Source: AC-32 sp963766375
GTDB lineage: Bacteria > Actinomycetota > Thermoleophilia > Gaiellales > Gaiellaceae
Length of the DNA stretch: 64,000 nt
Direction of reading: 5' to 3'
Assembly: GCA_963766375.1 (NCBI GenBank)
Contig: CAVXZG010000001.1
Coordinates: 7,957-71,956 of the forward strand
Made by a program: the position numbers and the translations under genes. Positions 42,793 through 51,717 of the stretch are shown piece after piece (position 1 is the stretch's first letter; the number at the start of each line of letters is the position of its first letter). Below the pieces are notes generated by a model. That model had not been told where the DNA came from, made no database searches, and worked only from the letters and a program-made list of their open reading frames with translations.

Positions 42793-43286
42793 GTCTCGCC
42801 GAGGCCGGGGTCGAGGCGAACCTGCTCGCCGAGAGCGGGAACGAACGCGACCTGGCGAAGCTGCGGGCTGCCTGGGCCGAGGATCTGGAGGCCGCTGCCC
42901 GCTCGACCGACCACCTCGAGCGCGCAGCCGCGTACCGGGCCGTCGGCCAGTTCCGCTTCCGCCAGAAGGAGGAGCTCCTGCGGCGCGGCCTCGAGGACGA
43001 CAGCCCCGCCTGCCGCGGCTCCGCGCTGCTGTCACTCGAGCTGCTCTCGCGCGACCACCCACGGGCTATCAACTCTGTCCGGCCGCTCCTGCACACGCTC
43101 GCGAACGCAGACGGCAACGCGGCAGTGCGTCGGCTCGCGATCATGTCGCTTCGGAACGGTTCGCCGCAGCGAGACACGATCGTGCTGCTCCAGGGGATCG
43201 CGGAGGAGGAGGGCCTCGACCGGGAGATCCAGCAGACGGCCGCGAAGGTCGCCGCAGGGCTCGAGAAGAAGGCGCGGGCGCGCTAG
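42789..43286 (+). CDS. HEAT-like helical repeat protein, unknown function
   Basis: 165 residues, TTG start in a TTGA overlap with citrate synthase. All-helical with repeated ~30-residue units (RAAAYRAVGQFRFRQKEELL, ACRGSALLSLELLSRDHP, AAVRRLAIMSLRNGSP), like HEAT/ARM repeats used for protein contacts. Ends in a basic tail. The stop abuts the stop of the convergent small gene with no gap. Function unknown. Confidence 0.7.
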   Translation: MSLAEAGVEANLLAESGNERDLAKLRAAWAEDLEAAARSTDHLERAAAYRAVGQFRFRQKEELLRRGLEDDSPACRGSALLSLELLSRDHPRAINSVRPLLHTLANADGNAAVRRLAIMSLRNGSPQRDTIVLLQGIAEEEGLDREIQQTAAKVAAGLEKKARAR

Positions 43287-43430
43287 CTACAGCGCGCAGC
43301 GCCGGCCGCGCAGCTGATGTCCGCACGATGGGCAGATGCGGCGGCGGCGCTTCCACTCGAGCGCGCTCTTCTGAAGGCCGGCGAACGACATCAGCACGCC
43401 GACGCCCGCGGTCGAGACGAGAAAGACCAT
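43287..43430 (-). CDS. 47-residue membrane protein with half zinc ribbon
   Basis: ATG 43430, 18 bases after the upstream Xer gene on the same strand. One membrane helix (MVFLVSTAGVGVLMSFAGL), a basic spacer WKRRRR, then CPSCGHQLRGRRC, a short metal-binding-like knuckle with three cysteines and a histidine. No clear Shine-Dalgarno. Coding is supported by the zinc-knuckle pattern and by TAG placed exactly against the convergent gene's stop. Function unknown. Confidence 0.6.
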   Translation of the reverse strand: MVFLVSTAGVGVLMSFAGLQKSALEWKRRRRICPSCGHQLRGRRCAL

Positions 43431-43448
43431 GAAATGCGGTCTGGGGGG

Positions 43449-44384
43449 TCATTCTCCAAGCTGATTCCCTGAACCGCGCTTCCCCGAAACACGCCTGCGG
43501 CGCGCGTGCGGGTGGCTGCGGAAGTAGACGTCGCGCCGACGGCGGTCGGAAACGTGCGTGTAGAGCTCGGTCGTCCCGAGATCCGCGTGGCCGAGCAGCT
43601 CCTGGACGCTGCGCAGGTCGGCTCCCCCTTCGAGCAGATGGGTCGCGAAGGAGTGCCGCAGCAGGTGGGGATGGACCCGCTCGGGCTCCAGCCCGGCGCG
43701 GCCGGCGAGCTTGCGCAGGATCAGGAACGCGCCCGCCCGGGTGAGGCCGCCACCCTGGGCGTTGAGGAAGAGCTCGGGACGATGCCGGCGGTCGAGGTAC
43801 GGGCGGCCGTGGGCCAGGTACCGGCGGAGTGCCTCGACCGCGTGGCGCCCCACCGGGACGACGCGCTGCTTGCCGCCCTTCCCCGTGCAACGGACGAGCC
43901 GCCGCTCCAGGTCGATCCCGGCCTTGTCCAGGCCGACCGCCTCGCTGACCCGCAGGCCGGCGCCGTAGAGGAGCTCGACCAGCGCGCGGTCCCGCATCAT
44001 CCGCGGGGTCGAGCCGGCCGCCGCCTCGATCAGTCGCTGGGCCTCGGCCGGGGAGAGGGTGCGAGGCAGGCGCCTGCGGCGTCGCGGTAGCTCCAGCGCG
44101 GCGGCGGGGCTGTCGGCGCGGGCGCCGAGTAGGACGAGGTGTCGGAAGAACGAGCGGACGGCGGCGACCCGGCGCGCGATCGTCGCCGGCGAGAGCCCAA
44201 CGGCTCGCAGCTCGGCGAGCCAGCGCTCGAGGTCCTCGTTGGTTGCCTTCGAGGGTGGCCCGCCGAGCCAGTCGGCGAGGGCGCGGAGGTCGCGGCGGTA
44301 GGCGTCGACGGTCTTCGGCGCCCGCCGGGCGGCGAGCAGCGCGAGGAAACCGTCGACCTCAGGATCTTGGGTGGGATCGGTCAT
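43449..44384 (-). CDS. Tyrosine recombinase XerC/XerD (first of tandem pair by coordinate)
   Basis: 311 residues. N-terminal core-binding SAM-like domain (TVDAYRRDLRALADWL), catalytic domain with Arg in GAGLRVSEAVGL, Lys in GKGGKQRVVPV, HxxR in HLLRHSFATHLL, His in LGHADLGTTELYTH with the nucleophile Tyr. Complete R-K-H-R-H-Y set, so probably active. Such enzymes resolve chromosome dimers at dif. Overlaps its upstream paralogue by 26 bases. XerC versus XerD cannot be assigned by eye. Confidence 0.92.
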   Translation of the reverse strand: MTDPTQDPEVDGFLALLAARRAPKTVDAYRRDLRALADWLGGPPSKATNEDLERWLAELRAVGLSPATIARRVAAVRSFFRHLVLLGARADSPAAALELPRRRRRLPRTLSPAEAQRLIEAAAGSTPRMMRDRALVELLYGAGLRVSEAVGLDKAGIDLERRLVRCTGKGGKQRVVPVGRHAVEALRRYLAHGRPYLDRRHRPELFLNAQGGGLTRAGAFLILRKLAGRAGLEPERVHPHLLRHSFATHLLEGGADLRSVQELLGHADLGTTELYTHVSDRRRRDVYFRSHPHARRRRVSGKRGSGNQLGE

Positions 44385-45189
44385 AAACCTTCCTCAGCCG
44401 CTTTGAATCGACGTGGCTGTACATCTGCGTCGTCGAGAGCGAGCTGTGGCCGAGCAGCTCCTGGATCGTGCGCAGGTCGGCGCCGCCCTCCAGGAGGTGC
44501 GTCGCGAACGCGTGCCGCAGGCGGTGGGGGTGGGGGAGCAGGCGGCGCAGGGTGCTCGTGTCGAGCCGCCGGCCGCGGGCGGAGAGGAAGAGCGCGTTCT
44601 CGGCGCCCCGCGCCAGCTCCGGACGCGCCTCGCGGAGGTAGACGGCGAGCCGGTGCGAAGCCTCCTCGCCGAGCGGGACGACTCGCTCCTTGCCGCCCTT
44701 CCCGCGCACGTGCACGAGCTCCTGGTCGAAGTCCACATCGGCGAGGTCGAGGTCGACGGCCTCCTGCGAACGGAGCCCCGCCGAGTACACGAGCTCGACG
44801 AGGGTACGGTTGCGAACTGCAAGCGGTCCTTCTCCGTCGAGCGCTTCGAGCTCGCGATCGACCTCCTGCGGGCGAGGGGCATCCGGCAGCCGCAGCGGCC
44901 GCCTCGGCGCGAACGAGGCGTCGGGAACGCGCTCCTTGCCCAGCGCGTGGCGCAGGAACGCCTTCACCGCGGCTAGCTTCCGCGCGATCGTCGCCGGGGC
45001 GAGCTTGCGCGGCCTCGCCCGCCCGAGCTCGGCCGCGTAGTCGGCGAGCGCGCGCACGTCCACGTCCTGCAGGCTCGTGCCGCGCCGGTCGAGCCACGCC
45101 GCGAACTCGCGCACGTCCACCCGGTAGGCCCGGCGGGTCGCGTCGGAGAGCGCGGGGCTCTCGAGGAAGCGGTCGATCTCGCGATTCAC
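44359..45189 (-). CDS. Tyrosine recombinase XerC/XerD (second of tandem pair)
   Basis: 276 residues. SAM-like domain (LSDATRRAYRVDVREFAAWL), catalytic Arg in SAGLRSQEAVDL, Lys in GKGGKERVVPLG, HRLRHAFATHLLEGGADLRT, LGHSSLSTTQMYSH with the Tyr. Complete catalytic set. Similar to the neighbour across its length but clearly diverged, so an old paralogue rather than a recent duplication. Probably forms a XerC/XerD heterotetramer with it. Confidence 0.92.
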   Translation of the reverse strand: MNREIDRFLESPALSDATRRAYRVDVREFAAWLDRRGTSLQDVDVRALADYAAELGRARPRKLAPATIARKLAAVKAFLRHALGKERVPDASFAPRRPLRLPDAPRPQEVDRELEALDGEGPLAVRNRTLVELVYSAGLRSQEAVDLDLADVDFDQELVHVRGKGGKERVVPLGEEASHRLAVYLREARPELARGAENALFLSARGRRLDTSTLRRLLPHPHRLRHAFATHLLEGGADLRTIQELLGHSSLSTTQMYSHVDSKRLRKVYDRSHPRS

Positions 45190-45227
45190 GGCAAGGGATT
45201 CGCCGTGCGCAGCGGGAGATTCCCGCG

Positions 45228-46781
45228 CTACGAGCTAGAGACGGCGGCGACGATCTCGTCGCTGAGGCTCGCGAAGCCGCGTAGGAACTCGGCTCGCTCG
45301 GCCTTGAAGCGCTCGACCAGAGCGCGGTACTCGTCGGAGCGCCCCTGCTGCTCGTAGAGCCGGCGCGGCTGGATGACCTCGATCTCCTCGATCCCCGGCA
45401 CGGCCGAGGCCACGAGGTAGCCGAAGTCCGGGTCGCGCTCCCATTCGATCGTGCCCTCCGCGATTCCCTTGACGATCGCGGAGGAATGCTTGATCCGCAC
45501 CTTGAGCGAGCGCTCGTCGCTCTCGGGGCCGCCCACTCGGCCCGTGTTCAGCAAGTAGACCTCGAGCGGGTGCTCGGCGAGCAGCTCCAGGAAGCGGTTG
45601 CCCTGGAGGTCGTGGGGGAGCGGGAAGAACGGGTTCGTCCCGGGAACGCGCAGGAACTTGCCGGCCTCGTCCGCGCCGCCCGCGCTCGTCCCGGTGGTCT
45701 CGCCGAGCATGAAGAAGGCCGCTGCCTGCGGGCCTTCGAGCTTGGCCACCGCGGGGACGATGTTCTCGTTCTTGTTCAGGATCAGGAGGAAGTGCGCCTC
45801 GTCGATCTCGTCGGCCGAGGCGTGCTCGATCACCGAGAACGGGAAGGTCGCGCGCCCGTTGGAGGTGTAGTTGGTGTCGTAGAAATCCACCTCGTCGCCG
45901 TGCTGCGAGACGTTCTCGAGGTACGACTCCGGCTGGGTGACCGCCCCGTGGATCGTCGGCTCGTCCTCGGGATTGAGGCCGAAGGTCTTGGCGAAGCAGC
46001 CGTTCTCGGTCGCGTAGACCCGCCCGTTCGGCATCCAGGCGACGAAGTCGTCCTGCACCGGCAGCGAACCGTTCTGACGGGTGAAGGTGGTCGTCGTCTT
46101 CCCCGTGCCGGAGAGGCCCACGATCAGGCCCACACGCTTGCCACGCTCGGTCGGGATGATCTTGCAGCCCGCGTGGAGCGGAATCCCGCCGTTGTCGTAG
46201 ACGAGCTTGTTCCACATCCGCAGCCCGCCCTTCTTCGACTCGCCGAAGTAGTCCGAGTTGAAGATCCGGGTCACGCCCTGCTCCAGGTCGACGGCGATCA
46301 GGCGGTCGTCCGGGTAGCCCTCGGCTTTGAGGTTCGGGGTGTAGATGACGGTCAGCTCAGGCTCGATCCGCTCGCCCTCGCCGGCCGAGAAGTAGAGCTG
46401 CTGCTGCATCCCGGCGATGTTCGCGTTCGCGACCTCGATGAAGAGCCGGGCCGGTGTTCGGAACTCCGGGTTGTTCCCGATGTAGCCGTCGATGACGACC
46501 ATCTCCTGGTCGGCGATGTATTCGTCCTGGACGGCGGCCCAGCGCTCGCCCTCTTCTCGTGGGATCGCCTGGTTCTGGCCGTCGGGCTCGTCGGTGACGA
46601 TGAAGGTCGAGCGCTTCGAGCGGCTGACGACCTCCGTCTGGGCGTTGAGGTTCCCGAACCGCGTCCAGCGCGCGTTGGGCATGCGCGCGGTGAGCTCCTT
46701 GAGCTCCTGCGAGTCTGGATTGTCGAACGTGCCGGCCGCGTCAGGCAGCCGGAAGAGCATCTTCGCCACGGGCGGGAGCAT
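45228..46781 (-). CDS. pckA: Phosphoenolpyruvate carboxykinase (ATP)
   Basis: 517 residues from ATG 46781; the upstream extension is not conserved. ATP-type PckA: RSKRSTFIVTDE, VVIDGYIGNNPEFRTPARL, kinase-1a loop IVGLSGTGKTTTTF, metal-binding VQDDFVAWMPNGRVYATENG, and FFMLGETTGTSAGG. Converts oxaloacetate and ATP to PEP and CO2, the first step of gluconeogenesis. Sits within the TCA gene region. A GTP-type enzyme is excluded by these motifs. Confidence 0.95.
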   Translation of the reverse strand: MLPPVAKMLFRLPDAAGTFDNPDSQELKELTARMPNARWTRFGNLNAQTEVVSRSKRSTFIVTDEPDGQNQAIPREEGERWAAVQDEYIADQEMVVIDGYIGNNPEFRTPARLFIEVANANIAGMQQQLYFSAGEGERIEPELTVIYTPNLKAEGYPDDRLIAVDLEQGVTRIFNSDYFGESKKGGLRMWNKLVYDNGGIPLHAGCKIIPTERGKRVGLIVGLSGTGKTTTTFTRQNGSLPVQDDFVAWMPNGRVYATENGCFAKTFGLNPEDEPTIHGAVTQPESYLENVSQHGDEVDFYDTNYTSNGRATFPFSVIEHASADEIDEAHFLLILNKNENIVPAVAKLEGPQAAAFFMLGETTGTSAGGADEAGKFLRVPGTNPFFPLPHDLQGNRFLELLAEHPLEVYLLNTGRVGGPESDERSLKVRIKHSSAIVKGIAEGTIEWERDPDFGYLVASAVPGIEEIEVIQPRRLYEQQGRSDEYRALVERFKAERAEFLRGFASLSDEIVAAVSSS

Positions 46782-46817
46782 ACCCAGGCGCGATTCTTCA
46801 GCACGCCTCCAGCGGGG

Positions 46818-46823
46818 CACAAT
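46818..46823 (+). promoter_or_regulatory. -10 hexamer, membrane protein gene
   Basis: CACAAT, 6 bases, then ATG 46830; same box and spacing as before recR at 60917. Confidence 0.4.
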
Positions 46824-46829
46824 GGCGCG

Positions 46830-47351
46830 ATGCGACTCGTCCACCGCCTCAGAAAGGGCCGCCACTGGCTGCTTCTCCTCCTGGGCGGTGTGGTGATCGC
46901 GCTCTTCCCGTGGACGGCCTACGTAGGCGTGAGCCTCCCGAGCGAGCATGTCACCCACCACTGGGACCTCGCCTGGGCGGGTTTCGACGCGTTCGAGGCG
47001 GTCGCTCTGGGCGCGACGCTGCTCGCGCTCGTGCGGCGTTCGCCGCGTCTACCGGTGGTGGCGGCGACCGCCGGGACGGCGCTGCTCTGCGACGCCTGGT
47101 TCGATCTGATCACGGCGGAGCCGGGACGCGAACTGCGCTGGGCGCTCGTCGGAGCGCTCGCTGCAGAGCTGCCGCTCGCTGCCCTGTGCTTCTGGGTCTC
47201 GCTCGACGCGATCCGCGGGCTCTCTACCGGCGCAGTGGCTTCGGCAACTGGCCTTCCGCCCACAGCGCCGCCAGCCCCACCCGAGGGAGACCCAGCCGCC
47301 GCTCGTACACCAGGTAGCGAGGCTCCCACCGGGGGAAGAACTTCGCGTTGA
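46830..47351 (+). CDS. Four-helix membrane protein, unknown function
   Basis: 173 residues from ATG 46830; the longer frame upstream lies over pckA. Four hydrophobic helices (HWLLLLLGGVVIALFPWTAY, AFEAVALGATLLALV, ATAGTALLCDAWFDLITA, AAELPLAALCFWVSLDAIRG) with a HVTHHWDLAW loop, then a low-complexity Pro/Ala tail. The tail overlaps the end of the convergent gene by 128 bases, so the true stop may be earlier. I recall similar uncharacterised actinobacterial proteins. Confidence 0.65.
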   Translation: MRLVHRLRKGRHWLLLLLGGVVIALFPWTAYVGVSLPSEHVTHHWDLAWAGFDAFEAVALGATLLALVRRSPRLPVVAATAGTALLCDAWFDLITAEPGRELRWALVGALAAELPLAALCFWVSLDAIRGLSTGAVASATGLPPTAPPAPPEGDPAAARTPGSEAPTGGRTSR

Positions 47352-49134
47352 ACCGGTGCAGCCGCTCGATCTGGAAGAACGAGTCGGCGAACAGGAGCAC
47401 GCGGCCCACGGCACGCTCCGCTAGCCGTCGGGGCTCGTGGATCTGCCGGGCGAAGACCGAGAAGTTGAGCGAGATCTCCTCCACACCCCGCTCGCGCAGC
47501 AGCTCGATGGCCTTGGCCACCAGGAACTCGGTGAGGCCGTTGGGCGTCTCGCGGTCGCGGCGCATCAGCGAGAGCGAGACGGCCGGCCGGCCGTAGCTCG
47601 GGGCGAAGTGGAGGAACCCGCGGATTCGGCCGTCCGAGTCGCGGCCGACCACGACGAGACTGTCGCCGTGGTCTTCCCGGCGGAGCGCGTCGAGCGACAT
47701 CGCGAAGCCCCGTTCGGCGCTCCCCGCCCGCCAGTTTCGGCTCACCCGGTCGAGCTCCGCGAGTTGCGGTTCGTCGAGCTCGGCCAGATCCTGCAGCGCG
47801 GCCGTGTAGCCGCTCTTCTCCAGTCTCGAGACCGACTGGCGTACCTTCCGGATCGCGCGGCCCTCGAGCGAGAAGGCACGAGTGTCCACAACAGCCTCGT
47901 CGCCCAGGTAGAGCGACCGGAGCCCGAGCTGCCTCCAGAGCGGAAGGAGCCGCTCGCCGACTCCCAGCGCCGCGATGTGCAGTCCGCGCGCCTCGGCAAA
48001 GAGGCTCAGCTCGCGCAGTAGGTCCGGCATGGCCTCTTCTGGGCCCACCGGGTCGCCCGAGACGAGCAGGACGCCGGCCTCGACGCGGTAGCCGAGGAAG
48101 GCGCGTCGATCTGGGCTGAAGAGGTAGTGCTGGTCACGGCGGAGCTTGAAGTACGCGAGCGTGTCGGAGCCGTGCCGGCGGACGAGCTTGCCCGCGGCAT
48201 GCCGGACGTGCAGGTCGGGAAACGAGCGAGGCGCGGCGAGCGGTCGGAAGACGAGCCAGAGGCACGAGGCGAGAGTCAGCACACCTGTGACGCCGACGGC
48301 CTCGTCCACGGAGCCGAGCTCATCGTGGAAATCAAAGGGGCCCGGTTGCCAAAGGAGTGCTGCAACCGTTTCGCGGACGACTGCGCCGATGCTCGCGCTC
48401 TCCGGCGCGGCGAGCCAAACGGCCAAGCCGCAGAGCAGGAGACCCGATCCGGCGAGGAGTGGCACTCGCTTCAGCGCAGTCCGCAGCGTCGCGGGGTCGT
48501 GGCGAACGCAAAACGATCGTCGTCCGAGCCAGAGCACACCGGCGACCGAGAAGCTGCCGACCGACTCCTCGAAATCGAGGCCCTTGAGCAGGTCGAGCAC
48601 GCCAAGGCCGACAAGCAGCACGATCGCCAGGCGCAGCGCTCCTTCGCGCTTGCGCCAGAGATACGGGGCGGTCGCAAACAGGAGCACTGACGCGGGCACG
48701 GCGGCCGCGTGCGAGAGGCGCAGTGCCTCGAACGGCGCGAACTGCAGCAGCACGTGGTGGCGCCAGCCGATGTTGGGAGTCACCGCGGAGGCGAGGTTGA
48801 TCACACCGGCGAGCGCGGTGCCAAGCGCGGCCAGCTTCGGCAAAGGGTCGCCCCGTCGAACGGCACGCAGGGGAACGGCGCGTCCGTGCAGGCCCAGGCG
48901 CCAGGACGCCGTGTCTCGCTGCGAGGGCACGAGGTCACGCCAGTCTTTCGCGACCAGCCAGAGCCCGAGCAGCACTGCGGCCGCGGGTGCCAGCCCGGGG
49001 TCGACCTTGTCGAAGGCCGCGCCTACGGCGAGCGCCAGTAGAACGGCCGCGCCCAGATGCCACTCGTGTACCCGGGTTCCAAGGACGTAGACCCGCGGGC
49101 CGAGGCGGTGGTTGTCGATTCGCAGCACACCCAC
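47224..49134 (-). CDS. MprF-like (DUF2156) phosphatidylglycerol lysyltransferase-type protein
   Basis: About 636 residues. The frame continues open far upstream across sdhA, which I reject; GTG 49134 is preferred because hydrophobic sequence begins soon after (LGAAVLLALAVGAAFDK). The N-terminal half has about seven membrane helices. The C-terminal half is the DUF2156/aminoacyl-PG synthase domain with a GNAT-like fold (LVVVGRDSDGRIRGFLHFAP, LTEFLVAKAIELLRERGVEE, RFNAKFFPRWEPRYLVYER). Likely aminoacylates phosphatidylglycerol, or is a LysX-like relative; the amino acid donor is unknown. Confidence 0.82.
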   Translation of the reverse strand: MGVLRIDNHRLGPRVYVLGTRVHEWHLGAAVLLALAVGAAFDKVDPGLAPAAAVLLGLWLVAKDWRDLVPSQRDTASWRLGLHGRAVPLRAVRRGDPLPKLAALGTALAGVINLASAVTPNIGWRHHVLLQFAPFEALRLSHAAAVPASVLLFATAPYLWRKREGALRLAIVLLVGLGVLDLLKGLDFEESVGSFSVAGVLWLGRRSFCVRHDPATLRTALKRVPLLAGSGLLLCGLAVWLAAPESASIGAVVRETVAALLWQPGPFDFHDELGSVDEAVGVTGVLTLASCLWLVFRPLAAPRSFPDLHVRHAAGKLVRRHGSDTLAYFKLRRDQHYLFSPDRRAFLGYRVEAGVLLVSGDPVGPEEAMPDLLRELSLFAEARGLHIAALGVGERLLPLWRQLGLRSLYLGDEAVVDTRAFSLEGRAIRKVRQSVSRLEKSGYTAALQDLAELDEPQLAELDRVSRNWRAGSAERGFAMSLDALRREDHGDSLVVVGRDSDGRIRGFLHFAPSYGRPAVSLSLMRRDRETPNGLTEFLVAKAIELLRERGVEEISLNFSVFARQIHEPRRLAERAVGRVLLFADSFFQIERLHRFNAKFFPRWEPRYLVYERRLGLPRVGLAALWAEGQLPKPLRR

Positions 49135-49212
49135 ATCATCGAGATTTCTGCGGCGGCCGCGAGTCGAACCGTCGCCGCATTCGTTACGAGCCGCAGCGCG
49201 CCCCTCTTCCGA

Positions 49213-49218
49213 TAGCGT
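49213..49218 (+). promoter_or_regulatory. -10 hexamer, sdhA
   Basis: TAGCGT, 9 bases, then GTG 49228. It would drive the seven overlapping genes from sdhA to the GNAT-like gene. Confidence 0.4.
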
Positions 49219-49227
49219 CCGTTCCTG

Positions 49228-50910
49228 GTGGAAGCGAAGCACGACGTGCTCGTCGTCGGGGCAGGCTGCGCGGGAATGCGGGCGGCCATCGAAGCGCATG
49301 ATGCGGGCGCCGACGTAGCGCTCATCTCCAAGATCCATCCGGTTCGCAGCCATTCCGGCGCGGCCGAGGGCGGGATCAACGCGGCACTCGGGAACGCGTC
49401 CGAGGACGACCCGGAGAAGCACGCGTTCGACACCGTCAAGGGCTCCGACTACCTCGGCGACCAGGACGCGATCGAGATCCTCTGCAACGAGGCGCCGGAC
49501 GACGTCTACCAGCTCGAGCACTGGGGGGCGGTCTTCTCGCGCACCGAGGACGGGCGGATTGCGCAGCGCCCCTTCGGCGCGGCCGGCGAGCCCCGAACGG
49601 CCTACGCGGCCGACATCACGGGCCACGTGCTGGTGCACGTGCTCTACGAGCAGGTGATGAAGCGCGACCTCAAGGTCTACGAGGAGTTCTTCGTCTGGAA
49701 GCTCGTCGAGCACCAGGATCGCTGCCAGGGCGTGATCGCCTGGAACCTGATCGACGGCGGCCTCGCCACGATCGGCGCCAAGACCGTGATCCTCACCACG
49801 GGCGGCGCCGGGCGGCTCTACAACGGCACCACCAACGCCTACGCGTGCACGGGCGACGGGATGACCCAGGCCCTCCGGGTCGGGGTCGACCTCGAGGACA
49901 TGGAGATGATGCAGTTCCACCCAACGACCCTCGCCCCGACGGGAGTCTTGATCACCGAAGGCACCCGTGGAGAGGGCGCCTACCTCCTGAACTCCGAGGG
50001 CGAGCGCTTCCTCAAGCGCTACGCGCCGAATGCCATGGAGCTCGCGTCGCGCGACGTCATCTCCCGCGCCGAGCAGACGGAGATCGACGAGGGCCGCGGC
50101 ATCGACGGCAACGTCCTGCTCGACATGCGCCACCTCGGCGCCGAGAAGATCCTCGAGCGCCTGCACGGCACCCGCGAGCTCGCGATGACCTTCGCCGGAG
50201 TCGATCCGATCTACGAGCCGATCCCGGTCCGGCCGGGCGCGCACTACCACATGGGTGGAGTCGACACCGACGTCTGGGGCCAGACCTCCCTTACCGGGCT
50301 CTACGCGGCCGGCGAGTGCGCCTGCGTCTCGGTGCACGGCGCCAACCGGCTCGGCGGAAACGCGCTGATGGAGACGATCACCTACGGCAAGCGCGCCGGC
50401 GCTCACGCCGCGGACTGGGCGCTCTCGCACACGACCGTCGAGGTGCCGCCATCGGTCGAGGCGGACACCGAGCGCGAGCTGAAGCAGTTGCTCGACCGCA
50501 AGGAGGGCGAGCGGCCCTGGTCGATCCGGAACGAGCTCGCCGAGACGATGCACGAGAACTTCGGCGTCTTCCGGCGCGATGACCAGATGAAGGAGCAGGG
50601 TGAGATCGTCGAGGGGCTGCGCGCGCGCTACGAGCGCGTGATCGTCGAAGACAAGGGCCAGGTGTTCAACAACGACCTCACCCAGGCGCTGGAGCTCGGC
50701 TTCATGCTCGACCTGGCCGCGTGCATGGTGGTCTCCGGGATCGAGCGCAAGGAGAGCCGCGGCGCCCACGCCAGGCCGTACGACTACCCCGAGCGCGACG
50801 ACGAGAACTACCTCAAGCACACGATCGTGTCCATGGAAGACGGCAAGCCGAAGGTCGGCTGGAAGCCGGTCACGATGACCAAGTGGACACCGATGGAGCG
50901 GACCTACTGA
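49228..50910 (+). CDS. sdhA: Succinate dehydrogenase/fumarate reductase flavoprotein subunit
   Basis: 560 residues. FAD-binding VLVVGAGCAGMRAAIEA, covalent-FAD histidine H42 in RSHSGAAEGGIN, QFHPTTLAPTG, substrate loop TEGTRGEGAYLLN, HYHMGG and HGANRLGGNALME. Catalyses succinate-fumarate conversion at the inner face of the membrane. First gene of sdhA-lipoprotein-sdhB-sdhE; no cytochrome-b membrane subunits follow. Confidence 0.95.
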   Translation: MEAKHDVLVVGAGCAGMRAAIEAHDAGADVALISKIHPVRSHSGAAEGGINAALGNASEDDPEKHAFDTVKGSDYLGDQDAIEILCNEAPDDVYQLEHWGAVFSRTEDGRIAQRPFGAAGEPRTAYAADITGHVLVHVLYEQVMKRDLKVYEEFFVWKLVEHQDRCQGVIAWNLIDGGLATIGAKTVILTTGGAGRLYNGTTNAYACTGDGMTQALRVGVDLEDMEMMQFHPTTLAPTGVLITEGTRGEGAYLLNSEGERFLKRYAPNAMELASRDVISRAEQTEIDEGRGIDGNVLLDMRHLGAEKILERLHGTRELAMTFAGVDPIYEPIPVRPGAHYHMGGVDTDVWGQTSLTGLYAAGECACVSVHGANRLGGNALMETITYGKRAGAHAADWALSHTTVEVPPSVEADTERELKQLLDRKEGERPWSIRNELAETMHENFGVFRRDDQMKEQGEIVEGLRARYERVIVEDKGQVFNNDLTQALELGFMLDLAACMVVSGIERKESRGAHARPYDYPERDDENYLKHTIVSMEDGKPKVGWKPVTMTKWTPMERTY

Positions 50911-51716
50911 TGCGGCGGCTGGCGGCGCTGGCCGCGCTGCTCGTTGTCGCGTCCGGATGCGGGGGCAGCGACAAGAGCTCGGACAACGGCGGGGGGCAGC
51001 CGATCGGGAACCCGATCGCCAGGGCCGCGGCCAACACCTCGCGCGCCGGCAGCGTCAAGATCGATTTCGGGATCTCGGGCAAAGGCATCAAGGGCGGCGG
51101 CAGAGGCGTCTTCGACACCGGCACCGCCGGCTCCGGCCGCCTCGCGATGACCGTCGAGAGCGGCGGCCAGTCAACGGCCGTCGACACCGTCATCGACGGA
51201 ACCGTCCTCTACATCCGCACAGCGGTCTTCCAGCAAGCGCTCCCACCCGGCAAGGAGTGGGTGCGGCTCGACCTCGCCCAGTTCGCCAAGCAGCAGGGGG
51301 TCAATCTCGGCAGCCTCGTCGACTCCAACCCGAACCCGAACGGCGCCCTCGCCTACCTGCGCGGCTCGACCGGAAACGTGGAGGACCTGGGCAAGGAGAA
51401 GGTGAAGGGCAAGGAGACGACCCACTACCGGGCGACGATCGACCTCGAGCAGTCGGCGAAGCGGGCCAAGGGCGAGACCAGGCGGTCGCTGCGCCGCGTG
51501 ATCGACGTGGCCGGGATCAAGAAGCTCCCGGTGGACGTCTGGGTCGGGGAGGACGGCTACGTGCACAAGGTGATCTACCGGCAGTACTCGGGCAAGAACC
51601 AGTCGGCGAAGATCACGATGGAGCTGTATGACTTCGGGTCGCCGGTGACGATCACGCCGCCTCCGGCCGCAACGGTGATCGACTTCCAGAAGATTCTGGG
51701 ACCACAGGGGAGCTGA
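50910..51716 (+). CDS. LppX/LprG-like lipoprotein inside the sdh operon
   Basis: 268 residues, ATG overlapping the sdhA stop by one base. Lipoprotein signal with lipobox LVVASGC (Cys ~18), a Gly/Asp/Ser-rich spacer, then an alternating beta domain (VKIDFGISGKGIKGGGRGVF, VIDGTVLYIRTAVF, PVDVWVGEDGYVHKVIYRQY) like the LolA/LppX/LprG fold that shuttles lipids or glycolipids. Displayed on the outer face of the membrane. Its place between sdhA and sdhB is unusual. Confidence 0.82.
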   Translation: MRRLAALAALLVVASGCGGSDKSSDNGGGQPIGNPIARAAANTSRAGSVKIDFGISGKGIKGGGRGVFDTGTAGSGRLAMTVESGGQSTAVDTVIDGTVLYIRTAVFQQALPPGKEWVRLDLAQFAKQQGVNLGSLVDSNPNPNGALAYLRGSTGNVEDLGKEKVKGKETTHYRATIDLEQSAKRAKGETRRSLRRVIDVAGIKKLPVDVWVGEDGYVHKVIYRQYSGKNQSAKITMELYDFGSPVTITPPPAATVIDFQKILGPQGS

Positions 51717-51717
51717 C

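Noticed and set aside
43449..45189. Integron integrase or mobile-element recombinases
   Set aside because: Lengths and motifs are housekeeping Xer-type; there are no att repeats, cargo genes or composition change around them.
47224..50820. A 1198-codon open frame on the minus strand
   Set aside because: Only the part up to about 49134 encodes a recognisable MprF-like protein; the rest is antisense to sdhA, which has every family motif. High G+C removes stops in shadow frames.
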